Source: Pseudomonadales bacterium
GTDB lineage: Bacteria > Pseudomonadota > Gammaproteobacteria > Pseudomonadales > Pseudohongiellaceae
Assembly: GCA_022827425.1 (NCBI GenBank)
Contig: JAJDSZ010000078.1
Coordinates: 1-36,258 of the forward strand
Direction: 5' to 3'
DNA length: 36,258 nucleotides
This document shows, piece after piece, positions 16,427-26,403 of this stretch (positions are counted from its first letter, which is position 1; each line of letters begins with the position of its first letter). The notes below the pieces were generated by a model. It saw only the letters and a program-made list of their open reading frames with translations. It was not told where the DNA came from and made no database searches. Position numbers and translations under genes: made by a program.

Positions 16427-16518
16427 AGGGCGGTGTGCGGCTGAAATTGCTTCAGCCGGGGCTTGCTGCTAGTCTAGCCGACTCTTCCAGCCAAGCCTCT
16501 GGGAAGTCGCGCCCGGAT

Positions 16519-17721
16519 ATGCCCGCCCTGACCAACAAGCGCATTCTGCTGGGCATCACCGGCGGAATCGCCGCGTACAAGTGCGCGGAATTGTCCCGGC
16601 TGTTCAGCAAGGCCGGGGCGGAAGTCCGCGTGGTCATGACCCGGGCGGCCCGGGAGTTCGTCACGCCGCTGACCATGCAGGCCCTCACCGGCAACCGGGT
16701 GCATCTCGACCTGCTCGACACCGAAGCCGAAGCCGCCATGGGGCATATCGAACTCGCCCGCTGGGCCGATCTGGTGCTTGTGGCGCCGGCCAGCGCGGAC
16801 TTTCTTGCCCGCTGCGCCCAGGGGCGGGCCGACGACCTGCTGTCCACCTTGCTGCTGGCCACTTCGGCGCCGGTGGCCATCGCGCCGGCGATGAACCAGG
16901 GCATGTGGTCCGACCCGGGCACACAGCGGAATCTGACCGATGTTCGCAATCGGGGAGTGCTGGTATTCGGCCCCGCCGAGGGCGATCAGGCCTGTGGCGA
17001 CGTGGGGCCCGGACGCATGCTCGAGCCTGCCGACCTGCTTGCTTCCTGCGCCGAATTGTTTGCCGGAGAACCCCTCGCGGGGCGGCGGCTGCTCATCACC
17101 GGCGGCCCCACCCGGGAAGCCATCGACCCGGTGCGCTTCCTGAGCAACCACAGTTCCGGGAAGATGGCCCATGCCCTGGCGGCGGAAGCCGCGGCCGCCG
17201 GCGCCCGGGTCACGCTGGTAAGCGGACCCGTGGCCCTGCCGAAGCCGGATCGGGTTAGCCGGATCGATGTCACCAGCGCCCGGGAAATGCGCGCGGCGGT
17301 CATGGAACGTATCGCCGACGCCGACGCATTCATCGGCGTGGCGGCGGTGGCGGACTACCGCCCGGCAGAGGTTGCCCAGGGCAAGATCAAGAAAGACAGC
17401 GAGAGCATGACCATCGAGCTGCGGCGCAATCCCGACATCATCAGCGAGGTCGCCGGGCTTGCGGAGCGACCCCTGGTGGTGGGATTCGCCGCGGAAACCG
17501 GCAATGTCATCGCCCATGGCCGGGACAAACGCAAACGCAAGAATCTGGACTTGCTGTTCGCCAATCACGCCACGGAAACCTTCAACAGCGACGAGGTCGC
17601 GGCCACCGCGATTTCCGCCGACGGCGAAATCGAAATCCCCCGCGCCCGCAAGGAAGCCGTGGCGCGAAAAATGCTCGAACTGATCGCCGCCCGCTTGCCG
17701 GATACAAGCAGCCAGGCATGA
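16519..17721 (+). CDS. coaBC: Bifunctional phosphopantothenoylcysteine decarboxylase/phosphopantothenate-cysteine ligase
   Basis: CoaBC carries out two successive steps of CoA synthesis: cysteine ligation to phosphopantothenate by the C-terminal CoaB half, then FMN-dependent decarboxylation by the N-terminal CoaC half. The 400 residues start MPALTNKRILLGITGGIAAYK. APAMNQGMW is the flavin-domain motif, corresponding to the PxMNxxMW of CoaC. RLLITGGPTREAIDPVRFLSN opens CoaB, followed by HSSGKMAHALA and AVADYRP. Upstream in-frame codons to 16435 do not fit the family. Its TGA overlaps the ATG of algC; in Pseudomonas the dut gene sits between the two. Confidence 0.96.
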   Translation: MPALTNKRILLGITGGIAAYKCAELSRLFSKAGAEVRVVMTRAAREFVTPLTMQALTGNRVHLDLLDTEAEAAMGHIELARWADLVLVAPASADFLARCAQGRADDLLSTLLLATSAPVAIAPAMNQGMWSDPGTQRNLTDVRNRGVLVFGPAEGDQACGDVGPGRMLEPADLLASCAELFAGEPLAGRRLLITGGPTREAIDPVRFLSNHSSGKMAHALAAEAAAAGARVTLVSGPVALPKPDRVSRIDVTSAREMRAAVMERIADADAFIGVAAVADYRPAEVAQGKIKKDSESMTIELRRNPDIISEVAGLAERPLVVGFAAETGNVIAHGRDKRKRKNLDLLFANHATETFNSDEVAATAISADGEIEIPRARKEAVARKMLELIAARLPDTSSQA

Positions 17722-19115
17722 CTAGCGCGCTGTCAAGCCCTGCTCCGGTCCCGCCGGAGATTTTCCGGGCCTACGATATCCGCGGCGTTGCCGGCGAACA
17801 GCTCAATCCGGCGCTCGTGGGCCGCATCGGCCGGGCCATTGGCAGCGAGGCGCTTGCCCGGGGGATCGACTCGCTGCTCACCGCCCGGGACGGTCGCCTC
17901 TCCAGCCCGGAATTGTTCGCGGCGCTTGCCGAAGGCATCCGCGCGACCGGCTGCCATGTCATCGACCTTGGCATTGCGCCGACGCCGGTGCTGTATTTCG
18001 CCACCCACACCACGGATTTCGATTCCGGCGTGATGCTCACCGCAAGCCACAATCCCGCCGACTACAACGGCATGAAGCTCGTATTCCGCCGCGCCAGCCT
18101 CAGCGCCGGCGAAATTCAACAGATTCGCGCGCGCACCGAGCGGGAGGATTTCGCCCGGGGAAACGGAAGCCTGCGGGAACTGCCGATTGTTGAAGACTAT
18201 CTGGCCCGAATCGCCGGCGAACTACGATTCCGGCGGCGGCTGAAAGTCGTCATAGACTGCGCCAATGCCGTCCCCGCGGTGGTGGCCCCGGAGCTGTTCG
18301 CAAGACTTTCCTGCGAGGTGGTTGCCCTGCACACCAAGCTTGACGGCAATTTCCCCAATCACCATCCGGACCCTACCGTGGCCGGGAATCTCGCGGAATT
18401 GCGGGAGGCGGTGGTGAGGCACGGGGCCGATCTCGGCATCTCCTTCGACGGCGACGGCGACCGCCTCGGGCTCGTGGATGAAACCGGCGCCATCATCGAA
18501 GCCGAATCGATCCTGAAATTGCTCGCCGAAGACATTGTGCCCCGCTATCCCGGCGCGAAAATCGTGTTTGACATCAAGTGCGGCGCCCGCCTGCCCCGAC
18601 GCATTCGCGAACTCGGCGGAGAACCCTGCATGCGCCGCTCGGGCCACTCCTTCATGAAGCTGGCCATGCGGGAAACCGGAGCGCCACTCGGCGGGGAGTT
18701 GTCCGCCCATATCTTCATCAAGGATCGCTGGTTCGGTTTCGATGACGGGGTGTACGCCGCCGCCCGGGTCGCGGAACTGCTTTCACTCGGCGCGGAGCCG
18801 GCGAGCAAGGTTTTTGACCCTGGCGCGGAAGGCCATCGCACCGCAGAATTGCGGATACCCGCGCCGGACCCGGCCAAGTTCGATCTGATGGAGCGGATCA
18901 TCGAACTCGCCGACTTCAAACAGGCGGAAATTATCAAAATCGACGGGCTGCGCGTAGAATACGCCGACGGCTGGGGCCTGATCCGCGCTTCCAACACGAC
19001 GCCGGCCCTGCTGTGCCGCTTCGAGGCGGACTCGAAACAGCGGCTGGCGGTGATTCAGGCGCAGTTCCGGGAGTTGATCCTGGCCGCCGACAGCTCGCTC
19101 AAGCCGCCTTTTTGA
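17718..19115 (+). CDS. algC: Phosphomannomutase/phosphoglucomutase
   Basis: This alpha-D-phosphohexomutase interconverts hexose 1- and 6-phosphates, supplying mannose 1-P and glucose 1-P for polysaccharide and LPS synthesis. The 465 residues equal the P. aeruginosa AlgC core. IFRAYDIRGVAGEQL opens domain 1. TASHNPADYNGMK holds the phosphorylated serine, SFDGDGDRLG binds the metal, and RSGHSFMK and GGELSAHIF bind sugar. SNTTPALLCRFEAD in domain 4 binds the phosphate. It overlaps coaBC by four bases, and argB follows after 33 bases. The Pseudomonas-type dual-specificity assignment is from order and sequence. Confidence 0.94.
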   Translation: MTSALSSPAPVPPEIFRAYDIRGVAGEQLNPALVGRIGRAIGSEALARGIDSLLTARDGRLSSPELFAALAEGIRATGCHVIDLGIAPTPVLYFATHTTDFDSGVMLTASHNPADYNGMKLVFRRASLSAGEIQQIRARTEREDFARGNGSLRELPIVEDYLARIAGELRFRRRLKVVIDCANAVPAVVAPELFARLSCEVVALHTKLDGNFPNHHPDPTVAGNLAELREAVVRHGADLGISFDGDGDRLGLVDETGAIIEAESILKLLAEDIVPRYPGAKIVFDIKCGARLPRRIRELGGEPCMRRSGHSFMKLAMRETGAPLGGELSAHIFIKDRWFGFDDGVYAAARVAELLSLGAEPASKVFDPGAEGHRTAELRIPAPDPAKFDLMERIIELADFKQAEIIKIDGLRVEYADGWGLIRASNTTPALLCRFEADSKQRLAVIQAQFRELILAADSSLKPPF

Positions 19116-20033
<918 letters not shown>

Positions 20034-20075
20034 GGGATGCGCGGGTCGCCCATGCGCTGTGGAGTTGCTGGATTT

Positions 20076-20105
20076 GGCGGGTCATCCCGGGAAGATGACT
20101 CCGCC
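20076..20105. terminator. Hairpin between converging argB and pyrE
   Basis: GGCGGGTCATC and GATGACTCCGCC pair with one bulged base around a seven-base loop. It sits in the 103-base gap where argB and pyrE converge. No T-run is visible on either side. Confidence 0.4.
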
Positions 20106-20136
20106 GCCCGAACAAGTCGCTGTGACAGTTCAAGAC

Positions 20137-20784
20137 TCATACCCCGAACTGTTCCCGATAGGCCCGCACCGCCCCGGCGTGGGCCTGCAAGCCGGAGTCG
20201 GCATGGAATTCGAGATACTCGATGACATCCTGCAGGCCGACCACATTGATGACCCGGGTCCGATATTCCTCCTCGATTTCGGCAATTGCCGAGGTCGCTC
20301 CCCTGCCGCGCTCCCGCCGGTCCAGGGCGATGAGGATTCCCGCCAGCTCCGCGCCGTGGCCGTGAATGATCCCGGCGGCCTCGCGCACCGCCGTCCCCGC
20401 GGTAATGACGTCGTCCACGAGCAATACCCGCCCCGCGAGTTCCGCGCCCACGAGCACTCCGCCTTCGCCGTGGTCCTTGACTTCCTTGCGATTGAAGCAC
20501 CAGGCGGCGTCGCGGTGGAAATCCCGGTGCAGGGCCATGGCGGTGGCGGCAACCAGCGGGATTCCCTTGTAGGCCGGGCCGAACAGCGTATCGAAACCAA
20601 CTCCGGAATGGACGATGGCCATGGCGTAACTGTTGGCGAGAAAGTCCAGCCGGGCGCCGGTATTGAACAGCCCGGCATTGAAGAAATAGGGGCTGACCCG
20701 GCCCGACTTGAGCGTGAAGCTGCCGAAGCGGAGGATGCCGTGTTCGATGACGAAGCGGAGGAAGTCGCGCTGAAAATCCCGCAT
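20137..20784 (-). CDS. pyrE: Orotate phosphoribosyltransferase
   Basis: PyrE joins orotate to PRPP to form orotidine 5'-phosphate in pyrimidine synthesis. The 215-residue protein starts MRDFQRDFL and shows the family motif [25 protein letters not shown] and [13 protein letters not shown] (flexible catalytic loop with Lys) follow, then [17 protein letters not shown], the PRPP loop. The ATG at 20782-20784 is preferred over in-frame codons up to 20826, which overlap rph. It lies ten bases after rph, so the rph-pyrE operon is conserved. The short gap leaves no room for the UTP-sensitive attenuator that E. coli has there. Confidence 0.97.
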   Translation of the reverse strand: MRDFQRDFLRFVIEHGILRFGSFTLKSGRVSPYFFNAGLFNTGARLDFLANSYAMAIVHSGVGFDTLFGPAYKGIPLVAATAMALHRDFHRDAAWCFNRKEVKDHGEGGVLVGAELAGRVLLVDDVITAGTAVREAAGIIHGHGAELAGILIALDRRERGRGATSAIAEIEEEYRTRVINVVGLQDVIEYLEFHADSGLQAHAGAVRAYREQFGV

Positions 20785-20794
20785 GGGGCAAATT

Positions 20795-21523
20795 CTACTC
20801 TGCGAGCGCCTGGCGCTGGCAGGCAATCAGGCTGGCGATTCCCGCTTCGGCGAGATCGAGCATTTCATTGAGTTGCTCCCTGCTGAAATCGCCCTGCTCC
20901 GCGGTGCCCTGGACTTCGATCAGGCCGCCGTTTTCGGTCATTGCCACATTGAGGTCGGTGTCCGCCGCGGAATCTTCGGCGTAGTCGAGGTCGAGCAGGG
21001 CCCGGCCTTCCCGCAGGCCCACGGAAACCGCCGCCACGAGTTGCTTGAGCGGATTCTCCCTGATCCGCCTTTTGTCGAGCATGTGCTCCAGGGCGTCCAC
21101 GAGGGCCACGCAGGCGCCGGTAATGGCGGCGGTGCGGGTGCCGCCATCGGCCTGGATCACGTCACAGTCGATCTTGATGCTGTGCTCCCCGAGCCGGGAC
21201 ATGTCCACCGCGGCGCGCAGGGAGCGGCCGATGAGGCGCTGGATTTCCATGGTCCTGCCGCCTTGCCGCCCCCGGCTGGCCTCACGGTCCATGCGGCTGC
21301 CGGTGGCCCGCGGCAACATGCCGTATTCCGCGGTGATCCAGCCCCGCCCGCTGCCGCGCAGGAAGTGCGGCACCGAGGATTCCACGCTGGCGGTGCAAAG
21401 CACCCTGGTGGCGCCGAATTCGGCAAGCACCGAGCCCTCGGCGTGCCGGGTCCAGCGCCGCGTGAGCGTCACCGGGCGCAGTTGTCCGGCGGTTCTGCCG
21501 TCCGCCCGCAAGGCATCGTTCAT
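20795..21523 (-). CDS. rph: Ribonuclease PH
   Basis: RNase PH trims tRNA 3' ends by phosphorolysis. The 242-residue protein starts [18 protein letters not shown]. The RNase PH motifs are intact: [22 protein letters not shown] in part as [32 protein letters not shown], then [31 protein letters not shown] and [17 protein letters not shown] longer in-frame reading to 21622 runs into the intergenic repeat and does not fit the family. Promoter sequences must lie in the gap shared with the divergent yicC. Confidence 0.97.
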   Translation of the reverse strand: MNDALRADGRTAGQLRPVTLTRRWTRHAEGSVLAEFGATRVLCTASVESSVPHFLRGSGRGWITAEYGMLPRATGSRMDREASRGRQGGRTMEIQRLIGRSLRAAVDMSRLGEHSIKIDCDVIQADGGTRTAAITGACVALVDALEHMLDKRRIRENPLKQLVAAVSVGLREGRALLDLDYAEDSAADTDLNVAMTENGGLIEVQGTAEQGDFSREQLNEMLDLAEAGIASLIACQRQALAE

Positions 21524-21617
21524 GGGGATGGGTCCCGGCCTGGAATTGCGCGCATTATCCTGCAAGCCATCCGCATTTGCGAACGGCACAGGCCCCAGGG
21601 CGCAGTGCCTGCCACCC

Positions 21618-21645
21618 GTCATTCCGCGCGAAGTCGCAGAATCTG
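21618..21645. repeat. Dispersed intergenic repeat copy 3 (rph-yicC gap)
   Basis: GTCATTCCGCGCGAAGTCGC then AGAATCTG is a shortened member of the family, lacking the GCGAAGC loop units. It lies in the 203-base divergent gap between rph and yicC. A TAGAAT at about 21690 is a possible -10 for yicC but has no good -35. Confidence 0.6.
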
Positions 21646-21726
21646 CCGACCTCAGGTTTCATTTGCTGAATCCCCCATTCGCCTCGCGCTAGAATAGGCG
21701 CGCCCGCCACCAGTAAGGAATGATTC

Positions 21727-22590
21727 ATGTTGAGCATGACGGCATTTTGCCGCAAACAGGCCGAACTCGAACAGGGGGCCCTGGTTTGGGAAATCCGTTC
21801 GGTCAATCACCGCTATCTGGAAACGGCTTTCCGTCTGCCGGAGGCGTTTCGCGGCCTGGAAATGACGATTCGCAAAACCCTGCGCAGCCGGATGAAGCGC
21901 GGCAAGGTGGATTGCACCCTGCGCTTCCGGGAATCCGGGGCCGCCAGCGGCGAACTGCGCATCAATTCCCGGGTGCTGACGAATCTCGCCCGGGCCAGCG
22001 AAAAGCTGCACGACCACTACGGCGACTCCCGGCTGCCCTCCAGCCTCGACGTTCTGCGCTGGCCGGGTGTCATCGAGGAAGAACCCGCGGAAGACAGCGC
22101 GCTCGAGCAGGCGGCGCTCGCCCTGTTCAATGGCGCCCTCGATGAGTTTCTCGCCAGCCGCGCCCGGGAGGGCGATGAGATTGAAGCCGTAATCCGCGAG
22201 CGGGTGGTGTCGATCCGGGAAATCCTCGCCGGCATCCGCGGCGCGCTGCCCGCGTTGCTGGCCGCCCAGCGCCAGAATCTGCTCGATACCATCGCGGAGC
22301 TGAAAGTCGATCTGGATGCCGGGCGCATCGAACAGGAAGTCGCCCTGCTCGTGCAGAAGGCCGACATCGCCGAAGAACTCGACCGCCTCGACGCCCACGT
22401 CAACGAACTCGAGCGCCTGCTCGGGGCTGCCGAACCCACCGGGCGGCAACTCGATTTCCTGATGCAGGAACTGATGCGCGAAGCCAACACCATCTGCTCC
22501 AAGTCCGCCGCCATTGAAACCACCCGCAACGCCCTCGATCTGAAAGCGCTGATCGAGCAGATCCGGGAACAGGTGCAGAACCTTGAATAG
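21727..22590 (+). CDS. yicC: YicC family endoribonuclease
   Basis: YicC/YloC proteins are endoribonucleases; E. coli YicC is reported to cut the small RNA RyhB. The 287 residues have the N-terminal YicC domain (MLSMTAFCRKQ, then WEIRSVNHRYLE and RKTLRSRMKRGKVDC). The C-terminal DUF1732 region carries EQEVALLVQKADIAEELDRL and the closing QELMREANTICSKS. ATG at 21727 has AAGGA about eight bases upstream. The gene ends eight bases inside gmk, so yicC and gmk are coupled, as in Pseudomonas. Confidence 0.93.
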   Translation: MLSMTAFCRKQAELEQGALVWEIRSVNHRYLETAFRLPEAFRGLEMTIRKTLRSRMKRGKVDCTLRFRESGAASGELRINSRVLTNLARASEKLHDHYGDSRLPSSLDVLRWPGVIEEEPAEDSALEQAALALFNGALDEFLASRAREGDEIEAVIRERVVSIREILAGIRGALPALLAAQRQNLLDTIAELKVDLDAGRIEQEVALLVQKADIAEELDRLDAHVNELERLLGAAEPTGRQLDFLMQELMREANTICSKSAAIETTRNALDLKALIEQIREQVQNLE

Positions 22591-23191
22591 CGGCTCGCTG
22601 TACATCGTCACCGCGCCTTCCGGGGCAGGCAAGACGAGCCTAGTGCGGGAACTCGTCAAGGGCGACGATTCCCTGCGAATTTCGGTATCCCACACCACCC
22701 GGCCCAGGCGCGACGGCGAGCGCGACGGCATCGATTACTTCTTCGTGGAGCGCGAGGAATTCCAGCGCAAGCTCGAAGCAGGCGCCTTCCTCGAACATGC
22801 CGAGGTCTACGGCCACCACTACGGCACCTCCCGGAACTGGGTCAACCGGCAGCGCCAACAGGGCATCGACGTTATCCTGGAAATCGACTGGCAAGGCGCC
22901 GACCAGGTGCGCAGGCTCGACCCCGGCGCCTGCTCCATTTTCATACTGCCGCCATCGGTGGCGACCCTGCGCCAGCGCCTCGAAACCCGCGCCCTCGATG
23001 ACGCCGACACCATCGAAAAACGCATGCAACAGGCCCACCGGGAAATCGCCCAGGGCGAAAAATCCGACTACCTCGTATTCAACAGGGAATTCGAGCGGGC
23101 CCTCGCCGACATCCGCGCCATCATCCGCTCCCGCCGCCTCCGCCGCGGAGAGCAGATGGACCGCTATGCCAAGTTGCTGCGCTCGGTCTGA
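22583..23191 (+). CDS. gmk: Guanylate kinase
   Basis: Gmk converts GMP to GDP with ATP. The 202 residues include the P-loop TAPSGAGKTSLVRELV at the N-terminus. SVSHTTRPRRDGERDGIDY binds GMP, and EVYGHHYGTSRNWV, VILEIDWQGADQVR and IFILPPS complete the family pattern. The start is TTG at 22583, overlapping the yicC stop. No ATG or GTG lies close enough upstream of the P-loop to serve. rpoZ and spoT follow after a repeat-filled gap of 276 bases. Confidence 0.96.
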   Translation: MNSGSLYIVTAPSGAGKTSLVRELVKGDDSLRISVSHTTRPRRDGERDGIDYFFVEREEFQRKLEAGAFLEHAEVYGHHYGTSRNWVNRQRQQGIDVILEIDWQGADQVRRLDPGACSIFILPPSVATLRQRLETRALDDADTIEKRMQQAHREIAQGEKSDYLVFNREFERALADIRAIIRSRRLRRGEQMDRYAKLLRSV

Positions 23192-23218
23192 CCAGAAGAC
23201 CCGGGAACATTAGTTTTG

Positions 23219-23373
23219 CAGCAATTCTCGTTATGGCAGTGGGCGCGCCCGCATCAGTCATCCCGCGCGCAGGCGCGGGATCTCATTGCGTGGCCACTGC
23301 AAGAGATTCTGCGACTGCGCTTCGCTTCGCGCGGAATGACATGAAGCTTGGAGCGCCATAATGAGAATTGCTG
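23219..23373. repeat. Composite 155-bp element with 19-bp inverted ends containing repeat copy 4
   Basis: The left arm 23219-23237 and right arm 23355-23373 are reverse complements with one mismatch in 19 bases (CAGCAATTCTCRTTATGGC). Between them are two oppositely oriented half-units of the dispersed repeat: GTCATCCCGCGCG...GGGATCTC at 23257-23285 and GAGATTCTGCGAC...CGGAATGAC at about 23313-23340. The layout resembles a small non-autonomous mobile element (MITE-like), but I see no flanking target duplication. It fills most of the 276-base gap between gmk and rpoZ; TAAAAT at 23414-23419 is a possible -10 for rpoZ. Confidence 0.65.
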
Positions 23374-23467
23374 GTAGTTTTGTCTGAAATGTGCATCCGG
23401 GCGTCGAATCCAGTAAAATCGGCGGCCCGTTGGGAGCTATTTCCCTGGAAACCGGAAGGCAGATCAA

Positions 23468-23767
23468 ATGGCGCGTATTACGGTAGAAGATTGTCTCGAC
23501 AAGGTGGACAACCGCTTTGAGCTCGTGATGGTGGCGAGCAAGCGGGCGCGGCAGTTGCAGACTGCCGGGAAGGACCCGCTGGTGGCCGAGGACAACGACA
23601 AGCCCACGGTGCTTGCCCTGCGGGAGATCGCCCAGGGGCTGGTGGGGCCGGAGATTCTCACCGCAAAGCCCGAGCCGGAAGTGATGATGGAAGAGATCGA
23701 GCAGGAAATGGAAATCATGCTGGAACAGCCCGAACTCGCCGCTCCGCCGCCGGAAGCCGAGGAATAG
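23468..23767 (+). CDS. rpoZ: RNA polymerase omega subunit
   Basis: Omega helps assemble and stabilise core RNA polymerase and, in E. coli, forms part of a ppGpp site. The 99 residues begin [20 protein letters not shown], the family signature, with ASKRARQL and [13 protein letters not shown] following. The acidic C-terminal tail ([15 protein letters not shown] onward) is long. AAGGCAGATCAA precedes the ATG. spoT follows after 44 bases, the conserved rpoZ-spoT pair. Confidence 0.96.
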   Translation: MARITVEDCLDKVDNRFELVMVASKRARQLQTAGKDPLVAEDNDKPTVLALREIAQGLVGPEILTAKPEPEVMMEEIEQEMEIMLEQPELAAPPPEAEE

Positions 23768-23811
23768 CCCGGGAGACCGCGTCACAGGCGCGCATCAAGA
23801 GATCACCGCGG

Positions 23812-25980
23812 TTGACAGCCCCGCAGATTGAAAATATCGACTCCCTGGCGGAAGGCCTGTCGGGCTATCTGGAAAGGCCGCAAGTCAACCATGTGCGGCG
23901 CGCCTACTACTACGCCGAGCAGGCCCACGAGGGCCAGATGCGCCGCACAGGCGACCCCTACATCACCCATCCGCTCCAGGTGGCGGGCATTCTCAGCCGC
24001 ATGCACATGGACCATCAGTCGCTGATGGCCGCCATGCTGCACGATGTCATCGAAGACACCGGCATCACCAAGACCGCCATCAAGACCCAGTTCGGCAACA
24101 CCGTGGCGGAGATGGTGGACGGGGTCAGCAAGCTGAGCCGGATCAAGTTCGGCTCCCAGGCCGAAGCCCAGGCCGAGAATTTCCAGAAAATGGCCATGGC
24201 CATGTCGCGCGATCTTCGCGTCATCATGGTGAAGCTCGCCGACCGTCTCCACAACATGCGCACCATCAAGGTGCTGCCGCCGGACAAGCGCCGCCGCATT
24301 GCCCGGGAAACCCTGGAAATCTACGCCCCCATCGCCAATCGCCTTGGCATGAACGACATGCGCATCGAATTCGAGGACCTCGCCTTCGAGGCGATCTACC
24401 CGCTGCGTTTCCGCCGCATCGGCGCCGCCGTGCGCCAGGTGCGCGGCAACCGCAAGGAAGTCGTGACCCGGATCCAGACCTCGCTGGAAGCCTGTCTCGA
24501 AAGGGAAGGGCTGCCGGGGCGGACCATCGGCCGGGAAAAACACCTGTACAGCATCTACGACAAGATGCGCAGCAAGCGCAAATCCTTCCGCGAGATCATG
24601 GACGTTTACGCCTTCCGCATCGTGGTGGACCGGGTGGATACCTGCTACCGCGTGCTCGGCGCGGTGCACAGCCTGTACAAGCCCGTGCCGGGGCGCTTCA
24701 AGGACTATATCGCCATTCCCAAGGCCAATGGCTACCAGTCGCTGCACACCACCCTGTTCGGCATGCACGGCCTGCCGATTGAAATCCAGATCCGCACCGA
24801 GGAAATGGAAGCCATGGCCAATAACGGCATTGCCGCCCACTGGCTGTACAAATCCAGCGAGGAACTGCCGAGCAATGCCCACGTCCGGGCCCGGGAGTGG
24901 GTGAACGGCCTGCTGGAAATGCAGCAGAACGCGGGCAATTCGCTGGAATTCATCGAGAACGTGAAGATCGACCTGTTCCCCGACGAAATTTACGTGTTCA
25001 CCCCCAAAGGCGAGATTTTCGAGCTGCCGGTGGGATCGACGCCGGTGGATTTCGCCTATGCCATCCACACCGATATCGGCAGCACCTGCGTGGCCTGCCG
25101 CATCGAGCGCCGCCTCGCGCCGCTGAGCGAAGCGCTGGAAAGCGGGCAGACCGTGGAAATCCTCACCGCGCCGGGCCACAAGCCGAATCCCGCCTGGCTC
25201 GGATTCGTGGTCACCGCCAAGGCGCGCACGGGAATCCGCCACTTTCTCAAGAAGCAGAAGCAATCCGAATCCACCGCTCTTGGCCGGCGCCTGCTCACCA
25301 AGGCCCTGGCGAGCTTCGGCGCGAGCCTCGACAAGCTTTCCCGGGAAGCCGTTTCCAGCCTGCTCGAACAACTGCGGCTCGATTCGGTGAATCGCCTGTT
25401 CGAGGAAATCGGGCTGGGCAACCGCATGTCCCATACCATGGCCCAGCGTCTCATCGACCTGAACGAAAATCCCACCGGCGCCGGCGTGGGCGGCAATCTG
25501 CTCGTGCGCGACGCCCAGAGCTCGGTAATGAACTACGCCCGCTGCTGCAATCCCATCCCCGGCGACCGCATCGTCGGCTATATCAGCTCGGAGCGGGGCA
25601 TGGTGATCCACACCGACGACTGCAACAACATCTCCGAATTGCGGGCCAATCGTGAAAAATGGGTGGAAGTGGACTGGGATCCGGAAATCCAGGGCGAATT
25701 CACCGTGGAAGTGCGGGTGGAACTCGAACACCAGCGCGGCATCATCGCCACCCTGGCCACCGCCATCACCGGCGCCGAAGCGAATATCGAAAAGATCACC
25801 ACCGCCGAGCGGGACGCCCACTTCAGCATCGTCAACCTGCTGATCAATGTGAGGAACCGGGTGCATCTCGCCCGGGTGATGCGCAAGATCCGCATGGTCA
25901 AGGCGGTCACCCGGGTCACCCGGGTCAAGTCGCGCAAGGCGCGCAAGCCACCCGTCCGCACGGATAACATCGTTCACTAG
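23812..25980 (+). CDS. spoT: Bifunctional (p)ppGpp synthetase/hydrolase SpoT
   Basis: SpoT hydrolyses and makes the alarmone (p)ppGpp in response to nutrient stress. The 722 residues are slightly more than in E. coli (702). The HD hydrolase domain has HEGQMRRTGDPYITHP and the metal pair in MLHDVIEDT (His77, Asp78), so hydrolase activity is expected. The synthetase domain (YSIYDKMRSKRKSF, then YAFRIVVDRV and NGYQSLHTT) also looks intact. The TGS domain starts near IYVFTPKGEIFELP, then comes a zinc-finger-like NYARCCNPIPGD, and a C-terminal ACT domain. The start is TTG at 23812; no ATG precedes the conserved N-terminus. Confidence 0.96.
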   Translation: MTAPQIENIDSLAEGLSGYLERPQVNHVRRAYYYAEQAHEGQMRRTGDPYITHPLQVAGILSRMHMDHQSLMAAMLHDVIEDTGITKTAIKTQFGNTVAEMVDGVSKLSRIKFGSQAEAQAENFQKMAMAMSRDLRVIMVKLADRLHNMRTIKVLPPDKRRRIARETLEIYAPIANRLGMNDMRIEFEDLAFEAIYPLRFRRIGAAVRQVRGNRKEVVTRIQTSLEACLEREGLPGRTIGREKHLYSIYDKMRSKRKSFREIMDVYAFRIVVDRVDTCYRVLGAVHSLYKPVPGRFKDYIAIPKANGYQSLHTTLFGMHGLPIEIQIRTEEMEAMANNGIAAHWLYKSSEELPSNAHVRAREWVNGLLEMQQNAGNSLEFIENVKIDLFPDEIYVFTPKGEIFELPVGSTPVDFAYAIHTDIGSTCVACRIERRLAPLSEALESGQTVEILTAPGHKPNPAWLGFVVTAKARTGIRHFLKKQKQSESTALGRRLLTKALASFGASLDKLSREAVSSLLEQLRLDSVNRLFEEIGLGNRMSHTMAQRLIDLNENPTGAGVGGNLLVRDAQSSVMNYARCCNPIPGDRIVGYISSERGMVIHTDDCNNISELRANREKWVEVDWDPEIQGEFTVEVRVELEHQRGIIATLATAITGAEANIEKITTAERDAHFSIVNLLINVRNRVHLARVMRKIRMVKAVTRVTRVKSRKARKPPVRTDNIVH

Positions 25981-25993
25981 GAGTCGGCGAGCC

Positions 25994-26383
25994 ATGCCGG
26001 AATCACAAGTCATCCAGACGGACAAAGCCCCTTCCGCGATAGGCCCCTACTCCCAGGCGGTGCGCCAGGGTTCGCTGGTGTTTCTTTCCGGCCAGGTGCC
26101 GCTGGACCCGGCGAGCATGAAGCTTGTGGAAGGCGGCATTGCGGAGCAGACCGAACAGGTCTTCGACAATCTCGCAGCCGTGGCGCAGGCGGCGGGAACC
26201 AGCCTCGACCAGGCCCTGCGGATGACGATTCATCTCACGGACCTCGGCAATTTCAAGGTCGTCAACGAAATCATGGCCCGGCGTCTCGCGGCGCCGTACC
26301 CGGCCCGGGTCACCATCGGCGTTGCCGCGCTGCCGGCCAATGCCATGGTGGAGATCGACGCGATTCTGGCGGCGGGTTCCTGA
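25994..26383 (+). CDS. ridA: RidA family enamine/imine deaminase
   Basis: RidA hydrolyses reactive enamines and imines formed by PLP enzymes such as threonine dehydratase. The 129 residues have APSAIGPYSQAVRQG near the start, LVFLSGQVPLDP, and the signature region YPARVTIGVAALPANAMVEID, here in part as PARVTIGVAALPANAMVEID. The conserved Arg of the active site is in PARVT. It lies 13 bases after spoT and 20 before recG, as in Pseudomonas; E. coli has trmH in this place. Confidence 0.94.
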   Translation: MPESQVIQTDKAPSAIGPYSQAVRQGSLVFLSGQVPLDPASMKLVEGGIAEQTEQVFDNLAAVAQAAGTSLDQALRMTIHLTDLGNFKVVNEIMARRLAAPYPARVTIGVAALPANAMVEIDAILAAGS

Positions 26384-26403
26384 AACCCCAAACCCATGCA
26401 GCC

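Noticed and set aside
20785-20794. E. coli-type pyrE attenuator between rph and pyrE
   Set aside because: The gap is ten bases, too short for the hairpin and T-run.
23803-26025. A 740-residue open frame on the minus strand across spoT
   Set aside because: It is antisense to a complete, motif-rich spoT. Its composition (runs of His, Asp, Gly, Ala) is typical of the mirror frame of a GC-rich gene, and no domain is recognisable.
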